Assembly (NCBI GenBank): GCA_916613615.1
Contig: OU744732.1
Location: 56,814,727-56,878,726, forward strand
Direction: 5' to 3'
From: Steromphala cineraria
Lineage: Eukaryota; Mollusca; Gastropoda; Trochida; Trochidae
DNA length: 64,000 nucleotides
Shown: positions 12,787 to 26,901 of the stretch, in pieces
Layout of the letters: each line of letters opens with the position of its first letter
How positions within the stretch are numbered: the first letter of the stretch is position 1
Program-made: the position numbers and the translations under genes
The notes under the pieces: model-generated
Databases searched by the model: none
Seen by the model: the letters and a program-made list of their open reading frames with translations, nothing else
Told to the model about the DNA's origin: nothing

Positions 12787-15333
12787 TTCTAAACCCGCAT
12801 TTGAATTTATTAATTATTATTTAGCACAGCATATGCTTAAGATTTGGAAATTGTGGTCAGTTTATATATGTCAAAGATGATGTATTGTGTAGTAACCAAA
12901 AATAACTGCCTTGTCCATCATGTCTTTGTACATAACATAATCCCACATTTCAAAATAAAAATATTAAATTTCTATATCAATATTCAAACTTGTCAGGTTG
13001 TTTATCAATGACAATTTGCAGTTCTTTTAAGGTTATGTAATAAGTCGATTACCATGCAGTGATACTTGACAATGTCATTTAGTTCTTTCTGACCAAATGG
13101 CATCATATTTGTCATATGTGGCCTTTGAAGTCATATTAACTATTGCACAATGACTGACAAAATGTTTGATGATAAACTTCACTTGCCTCTGGATTCTGTC
13201 CAACAAGGCAAGTCAAACAATAGCTGAAAATGCCTTCAAGTATAGGAATTTAATATCAACTGACAGTTATATTGAGTTCAAAATGTTCAAATATGCTGAG
13301 ACCAAAGGTTTATTTATTTGTCAACAGGTTTAGTGTATTTAATTGGGTAATCTATAAAGTGCATCTTTATTTAACAAGAGTTTGTGGGAGTCCACAAAAT
13401 GAGAGCAGCCCCGAATGTTCGGGTTCCACTTTCTTTTGTCACTTCTCCATAACCAAAGTGAAATGGGCAATTTCAAGCAATATCACATGAAAGAGAATTA
13501 AAGATGTCGCGATCTTTGACCTTGACCTTGAATTTGAATTCTCAAAAAACTACAAAGGATAATAATTAACCGAAAATATAACTTAAGATCTCAAAACCTA
13601 TTTCGGTTTTTAATCATTGGTTGAACATGAATGATATCTAGTGCTATCTGAAGTAAAACAATCAATGATGACTTTTCATTCAAAAAGACAATTTTGTTAT
13701 GAAAAAAAACTTCATGGTTATATAAAACATTTTCCCATGATCATGATTAATTTAAGACCTTGTTATGTCCTGACAAAAACATTTTCGAGTCTGGATAATT
13801 CTCCATAATTGATATTTACTACCAAGAGCCTGATTCTTATCAAGTTATCGAGTTTACAAGGATTATTCTTTAAGTCATGACCTTAGCCTTTGAGCTTGTG
13901 TGAACATGTAAAAAAAGTCTTTATTACAAATTAATGTTCACTGTCAGTTTTCAAGAATGATTTCAAAACCTTATCCGTTACAATGACCATATCTCGTGAC
14001 CTGAATCAATGACAATTCAAGTCACACAATATGATGATTCACACTATCAATACTTGATCCTTTTATAACTGGACGGTTTCATGATATCACAAGTCTTGTC
14101 ATGACTAAATCAGCCATCCTGTATAAATAGAAATCAAGTAGATGAAAGGAAGAATAGTTATAAACAGGGAATGATATTGCAACAAAAGTTACCAAAAGAT
14201 AAATCATTTAATCTTACAGAAAAATTAAAAATATGGTTGTTGTTAAATCAACTTGTATAGCTTTTCTTTAATTAATATGCAGTTTGATATATCAATATAT
14301 CATGATTTCAACGTTCAAAATGTTTTTCTGCGTTTCATTATATTATTTTATTACCCGAGTTGTAAAAGACAACAAATTGTCAAGTGTGGGCTTATTTTTT
14401 ATAAACTGATAACATAATTTCTGGCAGAGAAAACTTCACCTGAAGATTAAATAATACAAGAATTAGAGTAATTGTAGCCATGGAAAAAATTGATAAGCCT
14501 ATCTATATATGAACATGATCAACTTGAAGCAATAAAACTCGCCTTTTATTAGAAACATGAGATACCGCAGCTAGTTTAAACCTGTTAATTGTAGAGTAAA
14601 CGAGATAATAGGACTCTGTTTCATTAATAGTCTTGAATTGGAGAGGCAAAATAGTTGTATGTTAGCGAAGATAATATGTAAATGTCATTTCGAAACTATC
14701 ACTCAAGGCAGATATTATCATTTTGAACTTTTTAACCCTCAAAGCTGCCATCTCAAAATATCACCATAATCATTTGAAAGAAAAAATATCATCATTTAAA
14801 CTTTTAAGGTTCATTTTCTTAAAAGATACGATAGAATAATGAACTTATTTTTGTCATCTCTTCTTTTAACGTTCAAATAAATATAGGATTATTCGCAGAA
14901 CAATAACAGAATAACAAATTGACATTTCAAAAGTATGGACATTTCACCTACATTAAATTCTTTGCATTGATTTCAGCAGAGGATCACCTGATAAGACTAA
15001 AAAGAGAACAATCTGCTTACCTCAAAACAAGCAAGAACTCAAAACTGCCACAAGCGGTTACTTAAATGCCTTATTCTTACTTTCTGAAAACGATTGATTT
15101 CAACTGATTTATTTTGTATTCTTCTGTTCAATAAACATAGGATACCATATGAGTGTCTATGATATATTATTTTTATGACACGAGTGGCTAAATATAAGTA
15201 TTTCCCGAGCGATAGTATGCCATGGGCACGAATATAATATTCTGTTTATTACCGTAGTCCCAAAATTAAAGAAAATAGTCAAAACCTACTTCTCACCATA
15301 GGAGGACTAGCCGTAGCCGGCCAGTATAGATTG

Positions 15334-15385
15334 TGACGTCATAAGTGAACCATTACGTCAAATCATTGTTTATAACGTGACGTCA
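15334..15385. promoter_or_regulatory. Cluster of TGACGTCA (CRE-like) palindromes
   Basis: Two perfect TGACGTCA octamers (15334-15341 and 15378-15385) flank an ATTACGTCA variant. In copy C the same stretch has three perfect octamers. This octamer is the classic CREB/ATF site, but no promoter or transcript is evident nearby, so a regulatory role is only possible. Confidence 0.25.
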
Positions 15386-15745
15386 CAATGAAAAAGTGAT
15401 ATTTTGCCCTAGGGCAACATATGAAAAATATGAACCTCGATATGACTGCCCTCTTAGGTAATAATATTTGATAACAATATTTCTAAAATGTACATACCAA
15501 TAAACGCTGTATTTTAATGTAACACTATAATCATGAGTAATTAGTAATGCTTTTATTATGATACATTTCTTCACCGATTCATACAACACGACATTGACAT
15601 TGATTAATTTAACGAATGCAACTCTAAAAATATTTTGCATTCCAATTTATTTTGTATTTTTATAATTGCAATCCATGTAGAAGTTAATATATGGATATAA
15701 TTAATTTAAACTTATGCAGTTCATTTGGGGCCTTTACAATGCATC

Positions 15746-15769
15746 AAAGTATTCAGTATTCAGTATTCA
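15746..15769. repeat. Heptamer microsatellite (ATTCAGT)n
   Basis: About three units of an ATTCAGT-type heptamer occur here. The matching position in copy C (26186-26210) has one more unit, showing replication slippage after duplication. Confidence 0.8.
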
Positions 15770-18700
15770 GAAGGCATCTTAAATCAATGGGAAACAAGCG
15801 CTATAAAATAACTTTCAATCTAATTTATCCAATAACGACAAATAAGTAATGAGTCTCAGTGAAAATTAATAAAAAGATAGGGACAGAAGTTGTAAATTCA
15901 CGTCAAACCTTGATAAACACTAGTTCTAAGTCCTGTCATGATCAAACGTTATTTTAATATACATTAAACATGTGTACGTGAATCATTGTCTGGTGTTTGA
16001 TAAAACAAAACTGATTCCTATGAACTTATATTATTTTAGCCACAATTTATTGTCAATTGATATCATTGGCATCCAGTTTTTGTTATCTGTGACTCCAACA
16101 ATAAACCGAAGGTCTATTCAAATCTTCGGATCCTAATTTGATTCTTGACTGACATTTTTCCACCAACATAATAATTACTTTACATTAAAGATTCATATTT
16201 ATGTAATGTAATTAAATTGTATTATAAATGTTCGTTTTATTGATTAAGCATCTTGAAACACAATATTGTTTTGAAAAAAAATTGAACAATTGCAAACAAG
16301 AGGAATAAAGTCGACAACATCTTATGTCATAGGGAATCTCGCTCGAATCTCTTCTGATATCAAGTAAATTAACACAGATAATAAAAGTTACATATGTCAC
16401 AGGTTTGCCTTGATGTCATTAGATTGTGTTGTTGTGATGTTAATGACGTTATGGCATGGAGATATAATTGCTTGGTGATGTAAAAACATGCGTGTCATTG
16501 TTCCAAATCTGTTGTCAAAACAATAACTCCTTGGTGATATTGCTTGAATGATCTACAAGCAATATCGCGTTCGGAGCAAATTTTAAGATGCTGCATACAA
16601 ATGTTCTCAGATCAGTTAGAAAAAGATTAAATCTTTGCTGAAGGCGATGTCAGTTGAGCTTAGTGTATGCCACTTGCGATTAAAAGAAATGAAGGTTAAT
16701 GTTCCTGTATATGCCCTTCCAGTTAGAGTTCCGAGAGTATCTGAGAATCGAATTGTTATATGATTGTTATATGAACTTTGTAGATGATAAAACCGCTGTC
16801 TATCTACATAATTGAAATTGCAATCTCATTGGAAGTTTACGATAAATAATAGTAGCTGTTTTAAGCAATCGTCTCTACAATTGATCATGAGAGAACAATC
16901 TCAAGTTTAAAAATCATACGCCATTAAAATCCCTTATTTTTGGATATAACATGTATAACTACCTGTGAAAGATTTTTCATTAATTATTGATACTAAGAAA
17001 TCAACTCTCTTGAATTAATATGTAACGGTTTATGGGTGTTTCATATATGGTTTTCATGTTTTCTCCGATTCATTTGAAATTAGCTGTAAATGTAAGAATG
17101 GAGACTGTTTTTAACTTTCTTTGAAAATACCAGAACTATGTCATAATGAAATGAATGATAAAGAATAACTGCATCTTAATATTACATAATTTTTAGCATT
17201 AGCATAAAACTCTTTCAAGTTCTGTAGATTCCTATTATAATATTCAATACGTGGTATAAAATAGAAAAGTCATTGTAAATTGTTAAACAGACTCAAACAT
17301 GTTTGAATTAAACATGTGGTGTAAAATTCTTCAAAAGCATTTAGATAAACTGAAACTTTGTATGTAATTACAAACAAATTAAATCCATTTTCTGCACTAA
17401 TGATATGCTCTGAAAAGATGCTTTTATTTATTCAATATTTCTCTGAGGACATACAAAGCGCCAACACGATGAACATGAAAACACTGGCGGCATCAAATTC
17501 CACAATATCTTCAGCTGGAGATATCTTTAAACAAGATTGGAATATCACTCCTAAAAAGAATTTGCAAAATTGCTTAACATTACTCGCTTCTGTGATCTGG
17601 AATCTCTTACATAAGTACATCACTCATAATAACTATTCCATATCCAAAGGGTAGTTTAAAACATAGCTTCTGACACCAACCTCTAATTGATCAAGGGGAT
17701 ATCCGTAAGTTTTCCCTTCCGGAAAACAAAATGCAATAAAAACAATCTGCGAATTAAGGCTTTGGACAAACTTTTCATTGGAAGCTTGCTTCTTTTCACT
17801 GAGGTCTAATGCATATTACAGTCGCGATATTACCTGCTTAGTTTTCTTAAACATGCCTATGAAAACTGCATAGTCGAATAACTACTAGTTTTCCCCAGTA
17901 TAAGGGTATGACTAAAACGTTTCTAATGATTACTTCCTAAAGCGTTGACTGTACCCAAACAGGTTTCGCGGGAATATGAAAATAAACCTTTTTGAATGCT
18001 TTAGTGACAAAATTTACCTTTAGGATCGTTATCAACCTGCCAGTTTACTAACCTGGTCGAACATTACTATAAACAATGGTTTTAAAAGACATTGTGAGAA
18101 TGAGATTGCTAAAGCTTGAACGGCATTGCTTTATCGTATTTGGTTACGACTGTCACTTCTGACCTCTTTTGTCTACAATGTTCCAAGGGAAATCTGGCAC
18201 TGCAAGTTCATTGCATATAAACCTCCAGAACCCCCTTTTGTAGGAATTTTATGATTCTGTAAAAGGTTTATGAGATTTAATCTGATTTCATCACTTGGGC
18301 ATTATGACTCAATAATACTTGAATCAATTCAGACAATTACATGTATTGTCGACAAGAACAGTCAACATGACAACTTAAGTCGAGGATCAAGCTTGTATGT
18401 ATACCACTTTACAAATGTTCTGAGTCAGAATCAATACAAATTTCAAAAGAATCAGTGACTCTTATATACATATCTGAGCACAATAGACAGTACCCTTGAT
18501 CTTAAGCTTAACAATTTCATTCGACCCAAATAATGAAACATTGTCCAAGGGGATTCATTTTTAAAGATGCTCATGGACATTTGTTCAGTTTCATGATGCA
18601 AATAAGATAAAGTAATCGAATGGTTGACACAGAGGTATACAAAAAGGCTTAAGCAAGTAACATTCAGTTGTCCAACAATGCTACAATTTGAATTCTCACT

Positions 18701-19434
18701 GGATATTGAGTGTAACTATTTGTACAGTTTGTAACAATAAAAGAGCTGTAACAGATCAATCAGATACAAAACGTACTAGATAACGGATTTCCACAACTGT
18801 TGTGAGCATGCACCAAGTTGGTAACACATTCATGACACGCTGAAGGTCAAATTTTATTTCTTTTGTTTGTATAAATAAAATTAATTTCTGATGTTGGCAT
18901 GGCATTGATTTACAACGTTTGAAGAAAAAGAACAGAAATACTGTGAAATGCATTTGACAGGCATTCAGTCGAGACAGATGCCTTTAAACTTAGAATGATA
19001 ATATAGTAAAGTAAACCTGTAATTGACAAGAAATATATTAGGTAGAAGTATTTTTACAGTACATGAATTATTATTGCGTATTGAAGTTCTATTGTTAATA
19101 CCATTTAGTCGGTATTAGGGCATTATCAGTTATTCAAAGAAAGTAAGGACCAGGATTGTGTCTTTTAAAGTCATCACCTCTAATGAGTTTTCCACAATTT
19201 GCACCTGCAATTCGTGCACATCACACAGTTAAATCTATCGTTGTGTTTTGGTGAATTGTAAGGTTATCATGTACAAGAGTATCATTTTATCAATAGAATT
19301 GTGTAAGTATTCTAGATGTTCAATTCAGTAAAATATGTTTGAACTGTTAACCTTTTCTCACAAGAAGACAGATCAATGATCTCGATTAACCACTTAATTA
19401 ATGGTAAAATAAGCTGGAAAAAATTTGAAGCCTC

Positions 19435-19610
19435 TTTTAATTCATTTTGTGTAAGAAAAAAGGAATTGTATCGCTGAACTTTACATTATATATTTGAGTT
19501 ATTACTGCTTCATTTAGATTAAATACATTGTCTTTCAATTGGAACCATTTATTTTCATTTTCCTGACATCACCTTACATTGCTCCTTAAAACGTGCTACT
19601 TCCCCTTTAA
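19435..19610 (-). mobile_element. Partial Kolobok-like TTAA MITE, copy B
   Basis: This is the counterpart of 7380-7563 in copy A, with the same terminal motif (ACGTGCTACTTCCCCTTTAA) and the same internal block reverse-complementary to 49370-49500. Confidence 0.6.
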
Positions 19611-22600
19611 ACCATGTTAAAGCTAAGATTTCTCCATTATAAAATAGGATTGGTTAGAGGCTAGATGTTTTCAAAATGAAAAGCAATGTTCATTAATGAC
19701 TGTAATTAACAATGTGTAAGAATATTTCACTTACTGTCATACATGCATAATAAAATCTTGATATCTTCGTTCATATTAAGTATCTTAGTTTATTGAAATA
19801 AATGTAAAAGTTGATAATTGTTGCCAGAATCACTGCGATATCCCCTGAAGAAGGAAGAACCCACTGAAAATAAAAGAAACAGTTAAACTGGCTTAAAATC
19901 GATATTACATCGTTTTGAAGAAACGGGGGCGGGATAAAACCTCTTGAGAAAAGATATGTGTATACATTTATCATAGTTTCTTTCCGAATCTTAGTCATTG
20001 GAGTATTTCAGATTGGCTTTAATGAATATGATAATTGCTTCATAAACTGAACTGTTAACCTTTCCTCTCAATAAGGCAGATCAATGTCCCGGAGTATCCG
20101 CTTACTTCAAATAGTGACACAAGCTGAAAAGAATCCGATGCCTTACAAATATATCCTTGCCATTCAAGTACACGATCATTTCATTTAAAGGAAGTCAACA
20201 AGACAGGGCGAAACTTGTATGGAGTCTTTTGCCATTTTCGTGTTTGAGCAAACATTTTTGATTGAAATATTCCTCTCTTGGCTACAGTGAAGCATCAACG
20301 TGCACTCTTGTCGATACCTGTTTCCCTGGATATTTGACAATAGAGAACCATAATATTATATACAAAAATAATTAGCCCTAGAAGTTCAAAAGAAGGGGAG
20401 ATACATTCTTTACGTGTGCTCTTTCTCAGAACAGAAAACAAAATAATGATATTTATTGACTACGAACTCATTAAAAGATAATTAATTACAGATTAAGTCA
20501 AAAGTAATAAAGAAGCTGCATTCAAGTCAATACAATTAATTAAACTGACGTTTGAAATTCACAATGCAACCCTTTCAGGAAATGGAAATTGGGAAACAAG
20601 TCAATGACTTCCTACCATCCGTCAGTTCCCGATGCCTGAGAGGATGCAGTTAACTCTTAATCAGAACAGTATACAGTCAAATCATATACTTATCTGTGTG
20701 AAGATGTTGTACTATTGATTGACGGTGGTTACACATGATCCGTAACGCGATTATGGAATTGCACCTTAAATAACAAGTGCAGTATCAGGTGTTTTGTCAG
20801 TTTAATATTAAATTCAAGCAAGGTAACAACAATAGATTAAATATTGTTAACGTAAGGCATTTGACAACTCTGTGACTAAGCTTCAATAGTAAAATGTAAG
20901 CGGGGGTGGGGGGCATATTTGTTAATATTGATCTCTAAGTGGAGAGTAGGTTTCATGCCTGCAAGCTAATCCACTTTAGACCAGACAGGTTAAAGAGATA
21001 TCCTTTTGAACTCAGAACTTTCGTAATACGTCAAAGTCAATAGACTGTCCTTGTGACATTTATGGTCTGCACATAAGAGGCTACAACTGACTATTTGCAA
21101 AAAATGATATAATTTTCTAACAAGTCCTTGTCCATCACAACAAAACTTCCAACATTGAAACTAATGAAATGTGCACTACTTAAAGGAAAAGGGACAATTG
21201 ACAAGAATCCTACAAAGGACAAATGTATTGAATTTTATATTATTTGTGAAAATGCCCGGATTTCCCAAAGGTTTGCAGAGACCAACTTACTGAAATAGTT
21301 GCTACTATACTCAGCAAGCCGTGCAAAAACATAATTTCGATTTCAAAACTTATTTGAATTCAACTCTAGAATCGAATGAACAAATTTGAATGGTTAAAAT
21401 TTGATAGTGTATAAGCTTATTCCCGATTGACATTTGCATTGAAATAAAACATTTTATTATTATTGTTAAGAAGAACAAATGGTAAAGGAATTTTTAATAA
21501 GAAGAACAAAGAATGATTACGGTTAAAAGAAGGCAAATGTATTAAGGCAATTCGATAGGGTTATTCATGTTTCACTCATATAATCGTCCATTCATATCAT
21601 TTACAAAATAAAGGTAGATGCAACAAACTAGTTAAATATAATTTGTGTTGACATTTGGAAACGATAATCATTATCCCAAAAGTATTTAGAATTAACAAAC
21701 AATTGACATTCAATTTAGCCAAATTCAGTAGAGTCAGTTATGATTATTTTGCATTTGTTACAAACGGTTTTCTTTGACACACAATGTTTTATAAATATGC
21801 AACCTGAACTTCACATATGTAGATGCCTACCTACATAGCTTTGTGCGCCTTACATATCCTTAATGACAAGGAATGCCAGCATTATCCTTGCAATATTCCT
21901 CCACGATTCATGGCTGTAACATCTGCATATTTTTCCTGAAAACATTGATTGTCACCCAACATTAAAATCCAATCTAATTGAACTCAGTTTGACATTATTT
22001 CAAAGTTGATCCAATGCCAAACTGATTACCTGATAAGAATATGCAGGATTCTTAATGCTCCTTTTATTAACGTAAGCACAATTTCTACCAATAAACACAG
22101 ATTGCTGACAATTTATAAATCGAGTGTTTCTCTTAATATATCCTTTGGAGATAACAGAATATTATAAGTCATAACTTTTTACAAACTCTATGTTTATGCT
22201 TTTCAATCTTTTTAATCTTATGAGACTTTGGTAGTATTTTTACTCATGACTAATTTCTGCTTAGTGTCATGCTATTCTTGAACAGAAACTTTGGAAACAG
22301 AAATAGATATCGTTTTCGATCAATATTGTAATGATAACTTTTACATTCTTTACTGAAGTTGAACTTATCATTTCTCTTTTCAATGGTTATATTCTAATAA
22401 AATTTCGGTGTGAAGTAGGTTAATTGAATTTTTCTTGTAAGTCTAATTATAAACATAGCGTAATATTGGACCAGGCAATAAAGTGTAACAAATATTGAAT
22501 TTCTCTTACGAGGCAACGAAATAGAACACCAGTCAGAACATATTTGATTAGAACTATATGTTGCAAGTGATACAAACAACCTGAAGAAAAGGAAATTGAT

Positions 22601-24597
22601 AAGACATTTTGTTTCTAAAAAGCAAACATAAGTAACGTTAAGTTTTAAATTTTATTCTAAACCTGCAGTTTATTTTTATCTTTTATTATTTGGCACAGCA
22701 TATGCTTAAGATTTGGAAGTTGTGGTCAGTTTAGATATGTCAAAGATGATGTATTGTGTAGTAACCAAAAATAACTGCCTTGTCCATCATGTCTTTGTAC
22801 ATAAAATAATCCCACATTTCAAAATAGAAATATTAAATTTCTATATCAACATTCAAACTTTGTCAGGTTGTTTATCAATGACAAATGCAGTTCTTTTAAG
22901 GTTATGTAATAAGTCGATTACCATGCAGTGATACTTGACAATGTCATTTAGTTCTTTCTGACCAAATGGCATCATTATCAACATTTGTCATATGTGGCCT
23001 TTGAAGTCATGTTGACAATTGCAACATGACTGACAAAATGTTTGATGATAAACTTCACTTGCCTCTGGATTTTGTCCAACAAGGCAAGTCAAACAATAGC
23101 TTAAAGAGCCTTCAAAGACAGGAATTTAATATCAACTGACAGTTCAAACATGCTGAGACCAAAGGTTTATTTATTTGTCAACAGGTTTAGTGTATTTAAT
23201 TGGGTAATCTATAAAGTGCATCTTTATTGAACAAGAGTTTGGCGGAGTCCACAAAATGAGAGCAGCCCCGAATGTTCGGGTTCCACTTTCTTTTGTCACT
23301 TCTCCATAACCAAAGTGAAATGGGCAATTTCAAGCAATATTACATGAAAGAGAATTAAAGAAGTCACGATCTTTATCCTTGACCTTGAATTTGAATTCTC
23401 AAAAAACTACAAAGGATAATAATTAACCGAAAATATAACTTAAGATCTCAAAACCTATTTCTGTTTTTAATCATTGGTTGAACATGAATGATATCTAGTG
23501 CTATCTGAAGTAAAACAATCAATGATGATTTTTCATTCAAAAAGTAAATTATGTTATGAAAAAAAAAATTCATGGTTATATAAAACATTTTCCCATGATC
23601 ATGATTAATTTAAGACCTTGTTATTGCCTGACAAAAACATTTTCGAGTCTGGGTAATTCTCCATAATTGATATTTACTACCAAGAGCCGATTCTTATCAA
23701 ATAGTCGAGTTTACAAGGATTATTCCTTAAGTCATGACCTTAGCCTTTGAGCGTGTGTGAACATGTAAAAAAGTCTATATTACAAATTAATGTTCACTGT
23801 CAGTTTTCAAAACCTTATCCGTTACAATGACCATATCTTGTGACCTGGATCAATGACAATTCAAGTCACACAACCAATGTTCTCTGTGCATTTTATATGA
23901 TTCACACTATCAATACTTGATCCTTTTATAACTGGACGGTTTCATGATATCACAAGTCTTCTCATGACGAAATCAGCCATCCTGTATAAATAGAAATCAA
24001 GTAGATGAAAGGAAGAATAGTTATAAACAGGGAATGATATTGCAACAAAAGTTACCAAAAGATAAATCATTTAATCTTACAGAAAAATTAAAAATATGAT
24101 TGTTGTTTAATCAACTTGTATAGCTTTTCTTTAATTAATATGCAGTTTGATATATCAATATATCATGGTTTCAACGTTCAAAATGTTTTTCTGTGTTTCA
24201 TTATATTATTTCATTACCCGAGTTGTAAAAGACAACAAATTGTCAAGTGTGGGCTTATTTTCTATAAACTGATAATATAATATCTGGCAGAGAAAACCTC
24301 ACCTGAAGATTATATAATACAAGAATTATCGGAGTAATTGTAGCCATGGAAAAAGTTATAAAGCCTATCTATATAATAACATAATCAACTTAAAGCAATA
24401 AAACTCGCCTTTTATTAGAAACATAAGATACCGAAGCTAGTTCAAACCTGTAAATTGTAGAGTAAACGAGATAATAGGACTCATTTCATTAATATTTTTG
24501 AATTGGAGAGGCAAAACAGTTTTATGTTAGCGGAGATAATATGTAAATGTCATTTCCCAACTATCACTCAAGGCAGATATTATCATTTTGAACTTTA

Positions 24598-24866
24598 TGT
24601 ATAGGTTAATGTCCGAGTACTCTCCATTCCTAAAAAATAATGGAGCCGAGGGCCCATGGGCCCGAGGCTCATTATTTTTTAGGAATGGAAATTTACTAGG
24701 ACATTAACCGACTTAAATTACACTCAACTTCATGCTTTTTCAAAAACATAACTTGAAATATTTAAAAAATTGAAATTTGAAGTGAAAAACTTGATGTAAA
24801 ATACAACGCTCCATTACTGAAAAATAATCGAGCGAGAGAACAATAGGATGACGTCACAAGTGTAAT
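24598..24866. mobile_element. Foldback/MITE-like insertion with long hairpin
   Basis: About 269 bp are present here but absent from the matching positions in copies B (near 14728), D (near 44385) and E (near 55030), which read directly GAACTT...ACCCTC. The insert contains a near-perfect hairpin with arms of about 55 bp (about 24602-24656 and 24657-24712), centred on GGGCCCATGGGCCC. A TTA at each edge (24595-24597 and 24867-24869) may be the target duplication, which would suit a Harbinger-type element. The outer ends do not form a clear inverted repeat, so the family is uncertain. Confidence 0.6.
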
Positions 24867-25084
24867 TTACTACCCTCAGAGCTGCCATCTCAAAATATCA
24901 CCATGATCATTTGAAAGAAAAAATATCATCATTTAAACTTTTAAAGTTCATTATCCTACAAAGATACGATAGAAAAATGAACTTATTTTCGTCATCTCTT
25001 CTTTTAACGTTCAAATAAATATATAGGATTTTTAGGAACAATAACAGAATAAAAAAATTGACATTTCAAAAGTATGGATATTTC

Positions 25085-25740
25085 ACCTACATGTACATTA
25101 AATTCTTTGCATTGATTTCAGCAGAGGATCACCTGTAAAGGCTAAAACGGGACAATCTGCTTAACTTACATTTAAAGGAAGTATTAAAAACTGCCACCAG
25201 CGGTTACTTAAATGCCTTATTCTGAATTTCTGAAAACGATTGGTTTCAACTGATTTATTTTGTATTCTTCTGTTCAATAAACAGAGGATATTATATGAGT
25301 GTCTATGATATATTATGTTTACGACACGAGTGGCTAAATATAAGTATTTCCTGAGCGATAGTATGCCATGGGCACGAATATAATATTCTGTTTATTACCG
25401 TAGTCCCAAAATTAAAGAAAATAAGATAAGACTAAAAAGAGAACAATCTGCTTACCTCAAAACAAGCAAGAACTCAAAACTGCCACAAGCGGTTACTTAA
25501 ATGCCTTATTCTTACTTTCTGAAAACGATTGATTTCAACTGATTTATTTTGTATTCTTCTGTTCAATAAACATAGGATACCATATGAGTGTCTATGATAT
25601 ATTATGTTTATGACACGAGTGGCTAAATATAAGTATTTCCCGAGCGATAGTATGCCATGGGCACGAATATAATATTCTGTTTATTACCGTAGTCCCAAAA
25701 TTAAAGAAAATAGTCAAAACCTACTTCTCACCATAGGAGG
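25085..25740. repeat. Local tandem duplication of about 300 bp in copy C
   Basis: The block from the fragment CTGCCAC(C/A)AGCGGTTACT to ATTACCGTAGTCCCAAAATT occurs twice in a row (about 25130-25425 and 25430-25700). The second copy matches copy B (from about 14990) almost perfectly, while the first is more diverged. The second therefore appears to have come from a B-like unit. The join is at about 25425-25430, in the sequence AAATAAGATAAGACT. Confidence 0.75.
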
Positions 25741-25768
25741 ACTAGCCGTAGCCGGCCAGTATAGATTG

Positions 25769-25820
25769 TGACGTCATAAGTGAACCATGACGTCAAATCA
25801 TTGTTTATAACGTGACGTCA
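25769..25820. promoter_or_regulatory. Triple TGACGTCA (CRE-like) cluster, copy C
   Basis: Three perfect TGACGTCA octamers are found at 25769-25776, 25788-25795 and 25813-25820, within 52 bp. This is the counterpart of 15334-15385. No linked gene is visible. Confidence 0.25.
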
Positions 25821-26740
25821 CAATGAAAAAGTGATATTTTGCCCTAGGGCAACATATGACAAATATGAACCTCGATATGACTGCCCTCTTAGGTAATAAT
25901 ATTTGATAACAATATTTCTAAAATGTACATACCAATAAACGGTGTATTTTAATGTAACACTATAATCATGAGTAATTAGTAATGCTTTTATTATGATACA
26001 TTTCTTCACCGATTCATACAACACGACATTGACATTGATTAATTTAACGAATGCAACTCTAAAAATATTTTGCATTCCAATTTATTTTGTAGTTTTATAA
26101 TTGGCAATCCATGTAGAAGTTAATATATGGATATAATTAATGTAAACTTATGCAGTTCATTTGGGGCCTTTGCAATGCATCAAAGTATTCAGTATTCAGT
26201 ATTCAGTATTAAGAAGGCATCTTAAATCAATGGGAAACAAGCGCTATAAACTAACTTTCAGTCTAATTTATCCAATAACGACAAATAAGTAATGAGTGTC
26301 AGTGAAAATTAATAAAAAAGATAGGGACAGAAGTTGTAATTCCATGTCAAACCTTGATAAAAAACACTAGTTCTAAGTCCTGTCATGATCAAACGCTATT
26401 TTAATATACACTCATGGCAAAAATGGTTGTCACCCCCAGACTGAGAACGCTACGTCAAGTTTAACTGAGTGTTGACAAATAATCAAACATGCAATAACTG
26501 TCAGAATGATTTGTGTGATTGGGAAAAACATTCGTAAAACATACCAGCTTGTATTTTGGTCTTGTGCTGGCCAATTTAAGAAATTCTACTAGGATATGTA
26601 TGGTCCCTGTGAAAAAGGGCAATTTTTTACAGTATCCATATAGTATCAATTGGATGGGTATCAATAAAACAAATTACATTTTCAAGTTCAATTGTCGGTT
26701 TTATTTCATTCTGCAGTCATGTAAGAGTATATTTACAAGC

Positions 26741-26863
26741 CTAATATCGGGTAGCACCGCCTCTGGAATTTTCAAGGGCGATAATTCGGGCAGGCATACT
26801 GTCTATCAGTGTGTTGATGTTTGCAACAGCCAAATTGTTCCATTCATTCACAAGAGCAGCCCG
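26741..26863 (-). pseudogene. Tc1-like transposase, C-terminal 40 codons (separated exon-like remnant)
   Basis: Read on the minus strand, 26744-26863 encodes the missing tail of the transposase at 32694-33593, ending in the typical Tc1 C-terminus GGATRY before a TAG stop at 26741-26743. Removing the nested element and one copy of CAATTG restores the frame exactly, giving about 340 residues, normal for Tc1. This remnant has no start of its own and is not expected to be expressed separately. Confidence 0.9.
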
Positions 26864-26869
26864 CAATTG

Positions 26870-26901
26870 AAGGGGTGCATGCAAGAAGGTCACATGTTAC
26901 A
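26870..26901. repeat. Left terminal inverted repeat of the nested transposon
   Basis: It begins AAGGGGTGCATGCAAG and contains AAGGTCACATGT. It pairs with 32662-32693 at 30 of 32 positions. Confidence 0.92.

Larger units (their letters stand above)
12787..22000 (+). repeat. Array unit copy B
   Basis: This copy enters the unit at a phase equal to about 364 in copy A (TTTTTTCTAAACC) and runs to the unit end. It is followed without a gap by the start of copy C at 22011. It carries a 1.35 kb block (14760-16100) absent from A. Part of that block (about 14990-15960) is nearly identical to 25430-26400 in C, while flanking parts are more diverged. The 85-codon frame at 15383-15640 (minus) and its twin at 25818-26075 are explained by this recent duplication and show no domain. 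I see no gene. Confidence 0.8.

Noticed and set aside
15383..15640. 85-codon minus-strand frame nearly identical to 25818-26075
   Set aside because: The two lie in a recently duplicated block. There is no domain, and other copies lack it.
17358..17654. 98-codon plus-strand frame and overlapping 63-codon minus frame in copy B
   Set aside because: The matching part of C (35380-35560) carries a deletion and substitutions that break both. No domain is recognised.
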